A DNA stretch of 64,000 nucleotides from DATJPR01 sp963843525. Lineage in GTDB: Bacteria; Bacteroidota; Ignavibacteria; UBA10030; UBA6906. The translations under genes were made by a program, and so were the position numbers. The notes beneath the pieces are model-generated. The model saw only the letters and a list, made by a program, of their open reading frames with translations, had not been told where the DNA came from and made no database searches. Below are positions 8,598 to 17,707 of this stretch, one piece after another. Where the stretch lies: positions 62,001 through 126,000 of the forward strand of contig CAWJKM010000009.1 of assembly GCA_963843525.1 (NCBI GenBank). Direction: 5' to 3'. Each line of letters opens with the position of its first letter. Position 1 is the first letter of the stretch.

Positions 8598-9947
8598 TCA
8601 ATAGTTGGACCACGACGCTCCGCTGCTGTCCGAAGAGAATGTCTCCATCGGCTTCGCAGGTTTCTTCCGCCTTGCCGCGAAGACATCCTGCTTTTTTCTT
8701 CCCCAGGGGGTTGAAGCAGTTTTTTTCTTCGGTTGGCCTGTACGCGGAGCAAAAGCCGCCGGACGGCTCGCTCTTCGTTCCCGGGCCGGAAATTCCTTCG
8801 GCTGGCTCAGTTCCTTTTCAATCGCCGCCGGGTAGGGGCGGACAGAATAGCGTCGACCCGTAAACTGCTCGATTCTCCGCATGAACTGACGGTCATCGTC
8901 GGCAACAAGCGTTATCGCTTCCCCTGCCGCACCTGCCCGTCCTGTTCGCCCAATCCGGTGAACATACGATTCCCCTTCTTGAGGGATGTCGTAGTTGACA
9001 ACATGGGAGATCCCTGTGACATCGATCCCACGGGCAGCGATATCCGTCGCCACCAGGACGCGGAACTTCCCTTGTTTGAACCCAGCCATGGCATGATCGC
9101 GCTGTGATTGGGTACGGTTTGAGTGGATCGCCACGGAGGTGATCCCTGTCCGTTCCAATCTCCGGCAGATCTTGTCTGCACCGTGCTTGGTCCTCGAAAA
9201 GATCAGAACGCTCTCCATCGACGGTGACGACAGGGCGTGAAGCAGTATGCCCATCTTCGTATCCCGCGTGGCGGCATAGAAGGACTGTCCGACCGTTTCT
9301 ACAGGGTTATGACGGCCACCCGCATCCACCGTTACCGGGTCGCGGAGGATCGTCGACGTCAGCGAACCGATCTCGTCGGAAATCGTCGCGGAGAAAAGCA
9401 TCGTCTGCCGATCCTTGGGGACCTTGGCAATAATCTTCCGAACGTCATGAATGAATCCCATATCGAGCATCCGGTCAGCTTCGTCCAGGACGAGAATCTC
9501 AACTTTCGAGAGATCGATCGTTCCCCGCTGCATATGGTCGAGAAGCCGGCCCGGTGTTGCGACGACAACGTCGCACGACCGTCGGAGCAATTTGATTTGA
9601 TTGTCCATTCCGACCCCACCGAAGATGCTTACCGATCGGATCTCAAGAGGCCGTCCGAACGTCTCGAACGCGCCGTGCACTTGCTGGGCAAGTTCTCGTG
9701 TTGGAGTGAGAACCAACGCCCGTGGGCTTCGCGTGTGGACCCCGCGCGGTGATTGGGAGAGCCGGTGAAGCATGGGAAGGACAAATGCGGCTGTCTTTCC
9801 TGTGCCTGTCTGCGCGCACCCAACAACGTCTCGTCCCTCTATTCCAGCAGGGATCGCGAGAGTTTGAATCTTGGTTGGTTCGGTGTATCCGGCAAGCCGG
9901 ACGCCTTCCAGAAGTTTGCTGGAAAGGCCAAATTCCGAAAAACTCAT
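8598..9947 (-). CDS. DEAD-box ATP-dependent RNA helicase, RhlE-like
   Basis: A 449-residue helicase with all core motifs in order: FSEFGLSSKLL and the Q-motif region, Walker A AQTGTGKT, PTRELAQQ, TPGRLLDH, the DEAD box in LVLDEADRMLDMG, SAT, then the second RecA lobe with LIFSRTKHGAD, VATDIAARGID and HRIGRTGRAG. The C-terminal tail is basic and low in complexity (RKKQDVFAARRKK), as in RhlE/RhlB-type enzymes that remodel RNA in ribosome assembly and at low temperature. ATG at 9947 is preceded by AAGGTTTT. A strong terminator follows, so it is probably monocistronic. Confidence 0.93.
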   Translation of the reverse strand: MSFSEFGLSSKLLEGVRLAGYTEPTKIQTLAIPAGIEGRDVVGCAQTGTGKTAAFVLPMLHRLSQSPRGVHTRSPRALVLTPTRELAQQVHGAFETFGRPLEIRSVSIFGGVGMDNQIKLLRRSCDVVVATPGRLLDHMQRGTIDLSKVEILVLDEADRMLDMGFIHDVRKIIAKVPKDRQTMLFSATISDEIGSLTSTILRDPVTVDAGGRHNPVETVGQSFYAATRDTKMGILLHALSSPSMESVLIFSRTKHGADKICRRLERTGITSVAIHSNRTQSQRDHAMAGFKQGKFRVLVATDIAARGIDVTGISHVVNYDIPQEGESYVHRIGRTGRAGAAGEAITLVADDDRQFMRRIEQFTGRRYSVRPYPAAIEKELSQPKEFPARERRASRPAAFAPRTGQPKKKTASTPWGRKKQDVFAARRKKPAKPMETFSSDSSGASWSNY

Positions 9948-10599
9948 AATAAAACCTTATAAATGTGTAAGAATGATCCCATATCGTCAGTTTGACGGAT
10001 ATGGATCACAACTCAACGGAAAACGCTGGATAATGCTGCTGAAGTTTGCCGACGGGTGCCCTTCGAAACGGACAAGCGTCCAGAGTGAGGGAACACGGAC
10101 CATTCCGGCCACTGAGAACAGATGACCTGTTCATCTTCGGTTTGGAACGGCTGAGAGGAAATTCAGAAGGGCGGTATCCGGTGAGGATCAACGGACAGCG
10201 AACAGCGAAATTCTTCCCGACAAAACCTTGCGCACAGTCATTGGAGAGCGATTCTCTAACGTCCGCCCCCGATATCTCTGACCGGTTGCGGCTTGTCGCT
10301 GGTTTGTAATCGAATAAATATACAATAATTTACTCACACTTCCTAATGGTAATAAAACTTTTTCTTGCTGTAACCCACCTGCTTCAAAGCACCCGGATTG
10401 CTCTATTTGCCCCTCTTTTGCCGGAATGACATCAGCGTCACAGGAGGTTCCCTCATCACCCGGGAGGCAGGGCCTCCCCTCCCCAAAACGGCCAGACATC
10501 TTCCATCACCAGACGGGGGCTCTCATTGAATAGCGTAACAAGAATGCAATCCGTATATTCCTTTCCGACCTTCCTATCCTTCAGTGCGGAGTCCTCTCC
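9948..10599. other. 650-base intergenic region between divergent genes
   Basis: Separates the helicase (minus) from the sensor kinase (plus). Short open frames on both strands show no domain, signal or SD. It includes a 17-base perfect inverted repeat (10116-10132) and an AT-rich stretch around 10315-10375, unusual for this GC level, which may hold promoters. Confidence 0.5.
10116..10132. promoter_or_regulatory. perfect inverted repeat, operator-like
   Basis: GAACAG-ATGAC-CTGTTC: six-base arms with a five-base centre, 170 bases upstream of the helicase start. The size suits a dimeric regulator. The GAAC/GTTC spacing (nine bases) does not fit the Gram-positive LexA box (four), so no factor is proposed. 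Confidence 0.3.
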
Positions 10600-13101
10600 A
10601 TGGCCCGACGCCTCGTCCCGCGATTCTTTTTGTACCTCCTTGACGTTGTCGCCTTTGTTGTTTGTTGTCTCGGCATTGTCCATATCGCGGCCAAACCAGG
10701 CCTCCCCATCTCTTTTGAAAGCCGGCGGGACACAGTCCGGTGCAACCGTGTTGACAGCGAGTTACTGAGTCGTCAGGTCCGGGAAGGCGACGCGCTACTC
10801 CAAATTGACGGACGATCGATTTCCAATCCCGAGGATGTTGAATTCCTCCTTGATGGGCTTCATGTCGGCGACCAAGTCTCGCTTCTGTGCTCCGGCCCGG
10901 AGGGAGACTATATTGTCAAGACATCCCTGCAGCATTACTACGGAGTGCCGTATCTCTGCACCGTCATATTCGTTAGCACACTCTTTTTTGGGGTAGGCCT
11001 GGTCGTTTTCTGGCGCAGGCCTGACGATCCGGCAGCCCGTGTCTATCATCTCGGATCGATAGGCACGGCGGTGATGCTTTCTACGACCTGGGGATCGTAT
11101 CTTGGCACACCGCCTGCTATCGGTGTTGTGTTGCGCATGACTTTTTCGACGGCCTATGCGTTTGTGCCGCTCCTTTTTTTCCATTTCATGCGTCTTTTCC
11201 CCCACCCCAATCCGACGCGTTGGAGGGGTCTTCTCCCCCTGCTTTACACAGTGTCAACGATTCTTGCCGCCGGGACCGCGTACTCCTTTGCTGTTGCGTG
11301 GCAGCAGAACAGCGTACTCCTTTTTCATACTCACCTAGGCTGGTTCTCCGCCACCCGATCGTTCATGGTGCTTCTGGTATCCAGCGGGCTCTGGTCTATC
11401 CGCCAGTCCCACCTCCTGGCAGAAAACGAAGCCGAACGACGAAAGCTTCGTTGGGTGGCTTGGGGACTTTTTATCGGGTTCCTCCCGTTTGTGGTACTCT
11501 GGGTGGTCCCACAAATGCTTCTGTCCTACGCCATCGTCCCGGAAGGTGTCATGCTCCTTGCCTCCGGTTTCATACCGCTCGCTTTTGGAATCTCGATCGT
11601 GAAGTATCAGATCATGGATATCGACCTCCTCTTCAACAGAAGTATTGTCTATGGCACCGCAACAGCAATTGTGATATTGGTGTTCGTGACCATCGTGGGA
11701 GGGATGGCAGCCTTTGTCTCCTCAGCGACGAACGAACTATCCATCGGGATTTCCACTGCCGCTGCCGTGATCGTCGCCCTGCTCTTCGAACCCGCCAGAC
11801 GGATGACGCAGCACCAGGTGGACCGACGCTTCTTCAGGATAAAATATGACTTTCGTCTCGCCGAGCGGCAATTCCAGGAAGACATCAAAGCCTGTATCTC
11901 CGCTGAGGATATGTGTCGTTTGTTTGCCGAGCGGATTGATGCGCTCCTGCTGCCGGAGCGTGTCGCAGTCATTCTCCTCCGTGAAGATCAGCCGGCATCC
12001 ATCCCGCAGAACCGGGGGTTTGATCTCCCCGATCCTTCGCTCCTGGCGGGGATTTGGGAAGAAGTCACTCCGACTCCCCTTCTCCCCCTGGCGAAAGCGG
12101 ATTTCATTGAACCCGGGACGCAGTACACGCCCGCATCGGCAGGTCACTTCCTGTCCGGACAGTTGGCCCTTGCCCACCCTATCCCCTCCCCGGCCGGAAA
12201 GGTCCTCGGTTTTCTCTTCATGGGCCCGAAACGTTCCCAAACACGGTTTAGTCATGAAGATGTCGACCTCCTGGGGAGCCTGGCTACTCACGTCGGGCTC
12301 GAGGTTGAACGCACCTTGCTTCAACGCCAGATCATGGAGAAAGCTAACGAGGCTGAACGCTTGCAGCGGCTCAATACATTGAAGTCCGACTTCGTCTCGT
12401 ATGTTTCGCATGAATTACGGACACCTCTCACCTCCATCAGGATGTTCGCTGAACTGCTTGTCAAGCGTCTCCCCCGGGGAGACCGGAACGCCCGGGAATA
12501 TGTGGGAATTATTGAGGGGGAATCCGACCGGTTACAGCGGATGGTCAATACCATCCTCGATTCAGCGAAAATCGACACTGCAGAACAGCACTATTCGTTG
12601 CGAACTGTTGATCTCGAAAAGATCCTTCGGGGGGTGCTCAAGACGTTGCGATACCAGCTGGCCAAAGAGAAGTTCACCGTCAAGCTCAGCGCTGGAAAAT
12701 CGCTGCGTGAGGGTTTTGCGATCTTTGCCGACCCCGATGCCGTTCGTGAAGCAGCGTTGAATCTCCTCTCCAATGCAATGAAGTACTCCTGGGAGCAGAA
12801 ACAGATTCGCATTGTCCTCGAACGGAAGGGGGGAGCGGTTCGCTGCAGCGTCATTGACCATGGACGGGGGATTTCGCGGGAAGCCCAGGATCACCTTTTC
12901 GAGAAATTCTATCGCGATCCTTCCCTCCCGCGACGCATCCAGGGCGTCGGGCTCGGACTTTCCGTCGTGAAACATATCATGGACGCGCACAACGGGGCGA
13001 TCGAAGTCGTAAGCAAGATTGGGACAGGCAGTGCATTCACACTGGTTTTTCCCGCCGCGAAGATGCCTGCAAAAGGACGCGGGCGGAACACCAAGAACTG
13101 A
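10600..13101 (+). CDS. membrane sensor histidine kinase with PDZ and GAF domains
   Basis: An 833-residue kinase. Order: a first membrane helix (about 10-30), a PDZ-like domain (VREGDALLQIDGRSI ... VGDQVSL, about 45-110), some eight membrane helices (about 120-395), a GAF-like domain (about 420-565), a HisKA helix pair with the phospho-acceptor His604 in YVSHELRTPL, and an HATPase domain (NLLSNAMKYS, DHGRGIS, GVGLGLSVVKHIMD). The PDZ plus 7TM-like plus GAF input suggests it senses a membrane or envelope state and a small ligand. ATG at 10600 follows GGAG at a suitable distance. The response regulator gene begins 7 bases after its stop, so they form a two-component pair. Confidence 0.9.
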   Translation: MARRLVPRFFLYLLDVVAFVVCCLGIVHIAAKPGLPISFESRRDTVRCNRVDSELLSRQVREGDALLQIDGRSISNPEDVEFLLDGLHVGDQVSLLCSGPEGDYIVKTSLQHYYGVPYLCTVIFVSTLFFGVGLVVFWRRPDDPAARVYHLGSIGTAVMLSTTWGSYLGTPPAIGVVLRMTFSTAYAFVPLLFFHFMRLFPHPNPTRWRGLLPLLYTVSTILAAGTAYSFAVAWQQNSVLLFHTHLGWFSATRSFMVLLVSSGLWSIRQSHLLAENEAERRKLRWVAWGLFIGFLPFVVLWVVPQMLLSYAIVPEGVMLLASGFIPLAFGISIVKYQIMDIDLLFNRSIVYGTATAIVILVFVTIVGGMAAFVSSATNELSIGISTAAAVIVALLFEPARRMTQHQVDRRFFRIKYDFRLAERQFQEDIKACISAEDMCRLFAERIDALLLPERVAVILLREDQPASIPQNRGFDLPDPSLLAGIWEEVTPTPLLPLAKADFIEPGTQYTPASAGHFLSGQLALAHPIPSPAGKVLGFLFMGPKRSQTRFSHEDVDLLGSLATHVGLEVERTLLQRQIMEKANEAERLQRLNTLKSDFVSYVSHELRTPLTSIRMFAELLVKRLPRGDRNAREYVGIIEGESDRLQRMVNTILDSAKIDTAEQHYSLRTVDLEKILRGVLKTLRYQLAKEKFTVKLSAGKSLREGFAIFADPDAVREAALNLLSNAMKYSWEQKQIRIVLERKGGAVRCSVIDHGRGISREAQDHLFEKFYRDPSLPRRIQGVGLGLSVVKHIMDAHNGAIEVVSKIGTGSAFTLVFPAAKMPAKGRGRNTKN

Positions 13102-13108
13102 GCACCCT

Positions 13109-13792
13109 ATGAAGACGATCTTGATTATTGAAGACGACCCTGCCATCCAGCGTGGGCTCCAGGATATGCTGACCACCGAGCACTTCAAGGTGATCGCGGC
13201 AGAGACGGGAGAGCGGGGTCTTCAATTCGGACGTCGCGAGAGCGTCGACGTGGTCATACTGGATCTCGGTCTCCCTGACATGAACGGAGAAGATGTGTGC
13301 AAACAACTTCGGGCTTCGGGCGTATCCACGCCGATCCTGATGCTCACCAGCAAGGGGTTGGAGATGGATAAAGTCCTCGGTCTCGAGATGGGAGCCGACG
13401 ATTACATGACGAAACCCTTCAGCCTCAGGGAGTTGCTCGCGCGCATCAGGGCGCTCCTCCGCCGGAAAAATGAGATGCACAAAGAAGTGGAAGAGGTTTC
13501 GTTCGGGCAGGCGGAGGTGGATTTTGTGCGGCAGGAAGCGCTGGTGGGAGGCAAATCGATCAAGCTTTCAGCTCGTGAATATGCGGTCCTGAGGTTTCTT
13601 GTGGCTCACGAAGGAGAAGTCGTTTCCCGGGACACACTGCTCAATCAGGTCTGGGGATATGAGACCTACCCCACCACCCGGACGGTAGACAACTATGTCC
13701 TCGCTTTGAGGAAGAAGCTGGAGACCGATCCTGCAGAGCCGAAACACATTCTGACCGTCCACACGGCGGGATACAAGTTTACACGATCGTGA
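13109..13792 (+). CDS. OmpR/PhoB-family response regulator
   Basis: A 227-residue regulator. The receiver domain has the acidic pair (ILIIEDDP), the phospho-acceptor Asp52 in VVILDLGLPDMNG, Thr in MLTSKG and Lys in YMTKPFSLREL. The C-terminal winged helix shows LSAREYAVLRFL, VVSRDTLLNQVWG and TRTVDNYVLALRKKLE, ending TVHTAGYKFTRS, typical of OmpR/PhoB DNA binding. ATG at 13109 is where the receiver fold begins; an in-frame upstream start would overlap the kinase gene. It is the evident partner of the kinase directly upstream. Targets unknown. Confidence 0.93.
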   Translation: MKTILIIEDDPAIQRGLQDMLTTEHFKVIAAETGERGLQFGRRESVDVVILDLGLPDMNGEDVCKQLRASGVSTPILMLTSKGLEMDKVLGLEMGADDYMTKPFSLRELLARIRALLRRKNEMHKEVEEVSFGQAEVDFVRQEALVGGKSIKLSAREYAVLRFLVAHEGEVVSRDTLLNQVWGYETYPTTRTVDNYVLALRKKLETDPAEPKHILTVHTAGYKFTRS

Positions 13793-13814
13793 TGAAGGGA
13801 GGGAGGGAGCAAAG

Positions 13815-13860
13815 AGTAAGAAGTAAGAAGAAGGAAGTAAGAAGAAGGAAGTAAGAAGGA
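13815..13860. repeat. heptameric tandem repeat (AGTAAGA / AGAAGGA)
   Basis: Six consecutive 7-mers in the order AGTAAGA, AGTAAGA, AGAAGGA, AGTAAGA, AGAAGGA, AGTAAGA, then a partial AGGA. The purine-only strand asymmetry is marked. It fills the 78-base gap between two convergent genes. Confidence 0.85.
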
Positions 13861-13870
13861 CGATGGACAT

Positions 13871-15298
13871 CTATGCAGCATCTCTGCTCATAATTTGCAC
13901 GGTCGAATCCGGTTTTCGCCGGAGGTCACGGATCTTGACCAGAGCGTGTTGCCGTTGGAACAGGGACAACTTGAAATAGATGAAGCTCAGGATGAAGAGC
14001 TTGAAAGCGAACCCGCCCCAGGACTCACGCTTCGATTGCTTCCCGAGAAATACCAACCATCGTCCCAGAATCTTCTTCCACTGATAGAATCCCATGGTCA
14101 CGCTTCCGTAAGCCTCATGGATTTCTTCCGCCGAAAGATGTTTATGGTGGAAGACAACATGATCCCCCTCATAGTGGGAAAGATCGGCATCGATCAGGCG
14201 GCTCTCTTCAACGGCTTTGCGGTAGAGCGGAGTCCCGTAGATTGGTATGGCAATTGAAGGAAGGATGACCGTGGTCCCCACCTCTGAGAGCAACTTTGGT
14301 AAACGCGCATAATACCCCGTGCTGTCCTCGTCCAGGGCAAACATGAGCCCGGTGAACGTGAGGATGCCCCGGCGGTGAAGTTTATCGAACGCCTCACGGT
14401 ACTCCCCGACCCGGTTCTGGGCTTTTTGCACCGCGGCGAGGCTCCGCGGTTCCAGTGATTCCATCCCGATGAACGCCATCCGGCAATGTGCCCGGGCAAG
14501 CGCGTCGACAAAATCATCGTCGCGCAAGCATTCGATGCTGAATTGCGCTCCCAGGGCCCAGAAGCCAAGCTTCGCGATTTCCCCCAACAACGTCTTTGCA
14601 TAGGACAGATCTCCGCCAAGATTGTTGTCAAGAAGCATCGCCATTTTCCTTTTATACCAGGGCAGGCGCTGCGTTGCGGTGAGGTCGTTGATGACATCCG
14701 CCACCGGCCGCTGGCGGAAGGGCATCCGTCGGATGTTGAGCTGACAGTAGGTGCAGGGATGCGGACAGCCGCGGGTGGCTTCAGTGACCACAGGCGTCGC
14801 ATAGCAATGTTCAACCAGGTCGTACCGCGGTGGCGGCAGGTGCTCGAGCGACAATGTCGCTGCGTCATATCGTGCCCTGAGGTTTCCGTCCACCATATCC
14901 CTGACCATGGTGGGCCACACACCCTGGGCTTCTCCCACCAGGATGGCATCAAAATGTGGCTGGACATCTTCCGGAAATGTGGAAGCAAACTTCCCGCCGC
15001 CAACCACGATTTTTCCCATTGCGCGAAATCGCGCCGCGACATCGTACGCGTGGGGTGAGAGATAATCCATGAAGCTCAGGGCGATAAAGTCCGCGTCCGT
15101 GGTATAGTCGATGGGCCGCACCATCTCATGCAAGACTTCGACATCGACGATGTCGGGCGTCATGGCCGCGAGCAGGATCCCGGGAAGCGGTGGCGCCGGG
15201 CTTTGTGCATAATACGGATGATCCGCACCGAGATTCTGGAAGAGGACGATGATTTGCAGCTTCTTCCGTTCACGCCGCGTTGCACTGTTCCGTTTCAT
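13871..15298 (-). CDS. radical SAM enzyme with N-terminal B12-binding-like domain
   Basis: A 475-residue protein, last gene of a five-gene operon. Residues 15-150 form a Rossmann-like domain of the B12-binding type (ALSFMDYLSPHAYDVAARF, IVVGGGKFASTFPE) but lack the DxHxxG cobalamin-ligand motif. The radical SAM cluster Cys are C178, C182 and C185 (RGCPHPCTYCQ), followed by a TIM-barrel core (LLDNNLGGD, GAQFSIECL, AFIGMESLEP) and a C-terminal hydrophobic basic region that may contact membrane. Related enzymes methylate or rearrange lipids and cofactors (hopanoid, bacteriochlorophyll and similar pathways). ATG at 15298 is chosen because GGAGGCACAAC precedes it; it starts 29 bases inside the upstream gene, indicating coupling. 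Exact reaction unknown. Confidence 0.85.
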   Translation of the reverse strand: MKRNSATRRERKKLQIIVLFQNLGADHPYYAQSPAPPLPGILLAAMTPDIVDVEVLHEMVRPIDYTTDADFIALSFMDYLSPHAYDVAARFRAMGKIVVGGGKFASTFPEDVQPHFDAILVGEAQGVWPTMVRDMVDGNLRARYDAATLSLEHLPPPRYDLVEHCYATPVVTEATRGCPHPCTYCQLNIRRMPFRQRPVADVINDLTATQRLPWYKRKMAMLLDNNLGGDLSYAKTLLGEIAKLGFWALGAQFSIECLRDDDFVDALARAHCRMAFIGMESLEPRSLAAVQKAQNRVGEYREAFDKLHRRGILTFTGLMFALDEDSTGYYARLPKLLSEVGTTVILPSIAIPIYGTPLYRKAVEESRLIDADLSHYEGDHVVFHHKHLSAEEIHEAYGSVTMGFYQWKKILGRWLVFLGKQSKRESWGGFAFKLFILSFIYFKLSLFQRQHALVKIRDLRRKPDSTVQIMSRDAA

Positions 15299-16604
15299 GT
15301 TGTGCCTCCATGATGTCCCCTGCAAAGAGTGACCAGACCTCTTCGATTGTCGCTATCAGCCGGTCGATATCCCTTCGGGTGTGGGTTGCCATGACGCTGA
15401 CCCGGAATCGTTGCTGCGATACCGGGACCGCCGGATATTCCACCGAATTCACAAAGATGCCCCGCTCGTGAAACGCCCGAGCGGCCTTACGGATATCCAT
15501 TCCTGCCGGCACGCGAAGCGGAAATATTGCCGAGTGGGAGGGCGTAGAGAACCCGATCTGCCGGAAAGCGGCTGCGGCATAGGCAATATTCGCATGCAGT
15601 TGATCTACGCGTTCAGGCTCTCGTTCGAGAACGTCAAGTCCCGCGAGCACGGTGGCGACAACAACCGGCGGCAACGATGCGGAAAACATGTACGAGCGTC
15701 CAAAATACCGTAAGTAATCGACAATGGCTTTGTCCGCGGCGACGAATCCGCCGGTCACGGCAAACGCTTTGCTGAACGTCCCCATGGTAATGGGGATCTT
15801 CCCTTCCAGCCCGAAATGCTCGGCGGTCCCGCGTCCGTGTGCGCCCATCACGCCTGTCCCATGCGCATCGTCCAGCACCAGGTAGGCTCCGTACTCATTG
15901 CAGAGCGGGAGAATTCTATCCAGAGGCGCCAAGTCGCCATCCATTGAATAGACCCCCTCCACGCCGACGAAGATGTCGTTATGCGGCCGCCTGGAGGCAC
16001 CCTCGAGCATCGCCCGCAGATGCGCCACGTCATTATGAGAACTCATCAACGCCTGAGCTCCCGACATCTTCAAGCCGTCGCAGAATGATGCATGGCTGTA
16101 GGCATCGTACACAATGATGTCGTTTCTCCCGGTCAGTCCGGACACGAGTCCCACGTTTGCCCCATATCCGCTTGAGAAGATCATCGCGTCCTCTGCCCCT
16201 TTGAAGGCTGCCAGACGTTCTTCAAGATCTCGATGAAGGGTGGTGTATCCGTTGAGTAGAGGCGGCCCGCCGATGCCGGCGCCGAACGATTCAAGCGCAG
16301 CGGAGGCCTGATTGACGACATGGGGATGCGTGGCAAGACCCAAATAGTTGTTCGAGCCGAACATCAGCATCGAGCGCCTTCGGCCGAACTGCTGGTCCAC
16401 CACCTCGACTTCACGGTCTGCCGCGGAACTGATGCATCGCATGCAGAGGTTGTGTTCCTGTTCCTGCAACGATTTCAGGAAGTCCCCGAAATGCGCGGTG
16501 CGCTCGCTGAGCCGGACCGAACGCCCGTTCAACAAAATGTCGCGCAGATCAAAATTCTCGCCGCCGTTGTATGTACCCTCGTTTTTCATTGTCTCACCTC
16601 TCAT
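15270..16604 (-). CDS. alpha-oxoamine synthase, serine palmitoyltransferase-like
   Basis: A 444-residue PLP enzyme of the family of 8-amino-7-oxononanoate synthase, KBL, ALA synthase and serine palmitoyltransferase, which condense an amino acid with an acyl-CoA or acyl-ACP. Visible landmarks: SNNYLGLATHP, GSRY-equivalent region GGPPLLNGYTTLH, His171 (YSHASF), DDAHGTGVMG (Asp246, His248) and the PLP lysine K279 in TMGTFSKAFAVTGG. GTFSK followed by A-x-x-GG resembles the serine palmitoyltransferase subgroup more than biotin or threonine enzymes, and no biotin gene is nearby. ATG at 16604 follows AGGAGAACCACG; ATG at 16589, after GAGGTGA, is an alternative. Its neighbours include an LCB5-type lipid kinase, which supports a long-chain base product, by inference. 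Confidence 0.85.
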   Translation of the reverse strand: MRGETMKNEGTYNGGENFDLRDILLNGRSVRLSERTAHFGDFLKSLQEQEHNLCMRCISSAADREVEVVDQQFGRRRSMLMFGSNNYLGLATHPHVVNQASAALESFGAGIGGPPLLNGYTTLHRDLEERLAAFKGAEDAMIFSSGYGANVGLVSGLTGRNDIIVYDAYSHASFCDGLKMSGAQALMSSHNDVAHLRAMLEGASRRPHNDIFVGVEGVYSMDGDLAPLDRILPLCNEYGAYLVLDDAHGTGVMGAHGRGTAEHFGLEGKIPITMGTFSKAFAVTGGFVAADKAIVDYLRYFGRSYMFSASLPPVVVATVLAGLDVLEREPERVDQLHANIAYAAAAFRQIGFSTPSHSAIFPLRVPAGMDIRKAARAFHERGIFVNSVEYPAVPVSQQRFRVSVMATHTRRDIDRLIATIEEVWSLFAGDIMEAQHETEQCNAA

Positions 16605-16657
16605 CGTGGTTCTCCTGCAACATACTTCATGCGAATCACCTGCATGTCACAGGAATG

Positions 16658-17707
16658 TCATCGATAAGTCGAAATTTTTAGTTTTCCCTCCATTTGGGTG
16701 AGAAAATCACGAAAACCTGCGACGTCGGAAGCGTCCCTCAGCCGTCGATTCCTCAATAAAGCCAGGGCCTCGGGGTCGAGAAAACCCCACCCGTCCAGTC
16801 CAACTCCTGGGGTCCCCGTCACTCTGCCAAGATGAAGAGCGACGCATCCATGTGATTTCAATGTCTCGGTCATCATTATCACTCGATCGGGCCGAACGGC
16901 GAAAATGAGCTCGAATTCCCCGTGCGGGCCGGCAAACAGTGTCCAGGGCGACAAGCCCATCGTTGCGGCAACTTGAAGCGCATCGGGCGCAATGTGCTCG
17001 CGCCAGCCGTTCCCGAGACGGAACCCGACACCATTCAGTCTTCCCAATTGATCGAGCGTGGCCAGCAAGCCGTCGCTGGTGTCCATACATGCGGCGGCAA
17101 AAGGTCGAATCATGAGCCCCATCGGAATCCGCGCGACAGGCTGGTATGGACATTCGCCCGCGGCCAAATTTGCGAAACGCGCAGCCGCGAACGCGTTCCC
17201 CTTGCCAAGAAGGCCGGTGCTGAACAGCTCATCCCCCGGTTTGCAGCCAACTCTCGTCATGGGCATCCCCTCCCGGATGATGCCGATGCCGGTTCCTCCC
17301 ATGTGGAGTCGATTGCTGAAGTTGGTGTCTCCCCCAAGGACCGCCGTTCCTGTCGCAAGGCAAGCGCCCCTGATGCCCGCTTGCAAGGCGCTGCGATCCG
17401 GTATCGCCATGTCGTGCGGAAGAGTCTCGGCAACAAGCACTCCGATCGGTTCCGCACCGACAGCGGCCAGATCACTGAGGTTCACCATCACCGTCATCCA
17501 TCCTATGAGAAAGGGATCTGCATAGAGATTCGCCTCGATCTCTTCTACGATCGAATCGGTCGTGACGGCAAGTATCGGTGATTTTCCCGTGGACAATGTG
17601 ATGAGCTCTGCATCGCTTTCCTGAAGGCCATTGAGTTGGCGGGGATTGCGGGTCATATGCAGCGCGAGCTGCGCAACGAAGGCGTTTTCCTGAATCTCCT
17701 GCATCAT
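16658..17707 (-). CDS. ThiL/PurM-like kinase
   Basis: A 349-residue protein of the PurM/ThiL/SelD fold. Motifs match ThiL-type ATP-dependent kinases: TTDSIVEEIEANLY, GWMTVMVNLSDLAAVGAEP, LGGDTN, and CMDTSDGLLATLDQLG in the second domain. ThiL makes thiamine diphosphate, but no thiamine gene is nearby and the operon is otherwise lipid-related, so a different substrate (for example an isoprenoid or lipid alcohol phosphate) is possible. ATG at 17707 overlaps the TGA of the upstream kinase (ATGA) and follows AAAGGTG. A gap of 53 bases separates it from the alpha-oxoamine synthase gene. Confidence 0.8.
   Translation of the reverse strand: MMQEIQENAFVAQLALHMTRNPRQLNGLQESDAELITLSTGKSPILAVTTDSIVEEIEANLYADPFLIGWMTVMVNLSDLAAVGAEPIGVLVAETLPHDMAIPDRSALQAGIRGACLATGTAVLGGDTNFSNRLHMGGTGIGIIREGMPMTRVGCKPGDELFSTGLLGKGNAFAAARFANLAAGECPYQPVARIPMGLMIRPFAAACMDTSDGLLATLDQLGRLNGVGFRLGNGWREHIAPDALQVAATMGLSPWTLFAGPHGEFELIFAVRPDRVIMMTETLKSHGCVALHLGRVTGTPGVGLDGWGFLDPEALALLRNRRLRDASDVAGFRDFLTQMEGKLKISTYR

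Noticed and set aside
10116..10132. LexA box
   Set aside because: GAAC/GTTC arms are nine bases apart rather than four, and no SOS gene is adjacent.
11737..12411. 224-codon frame antisense to the histidine kinase
   Set aside because: Explained by codon bias of the kinase gene on the other strand.
16658..17707. Calling the ThiL-like gene thiamine-monophosphate kinase
   Set aside because: Motifs fit the fold, but the operon has no thiamine gene, so the substrate is left open.
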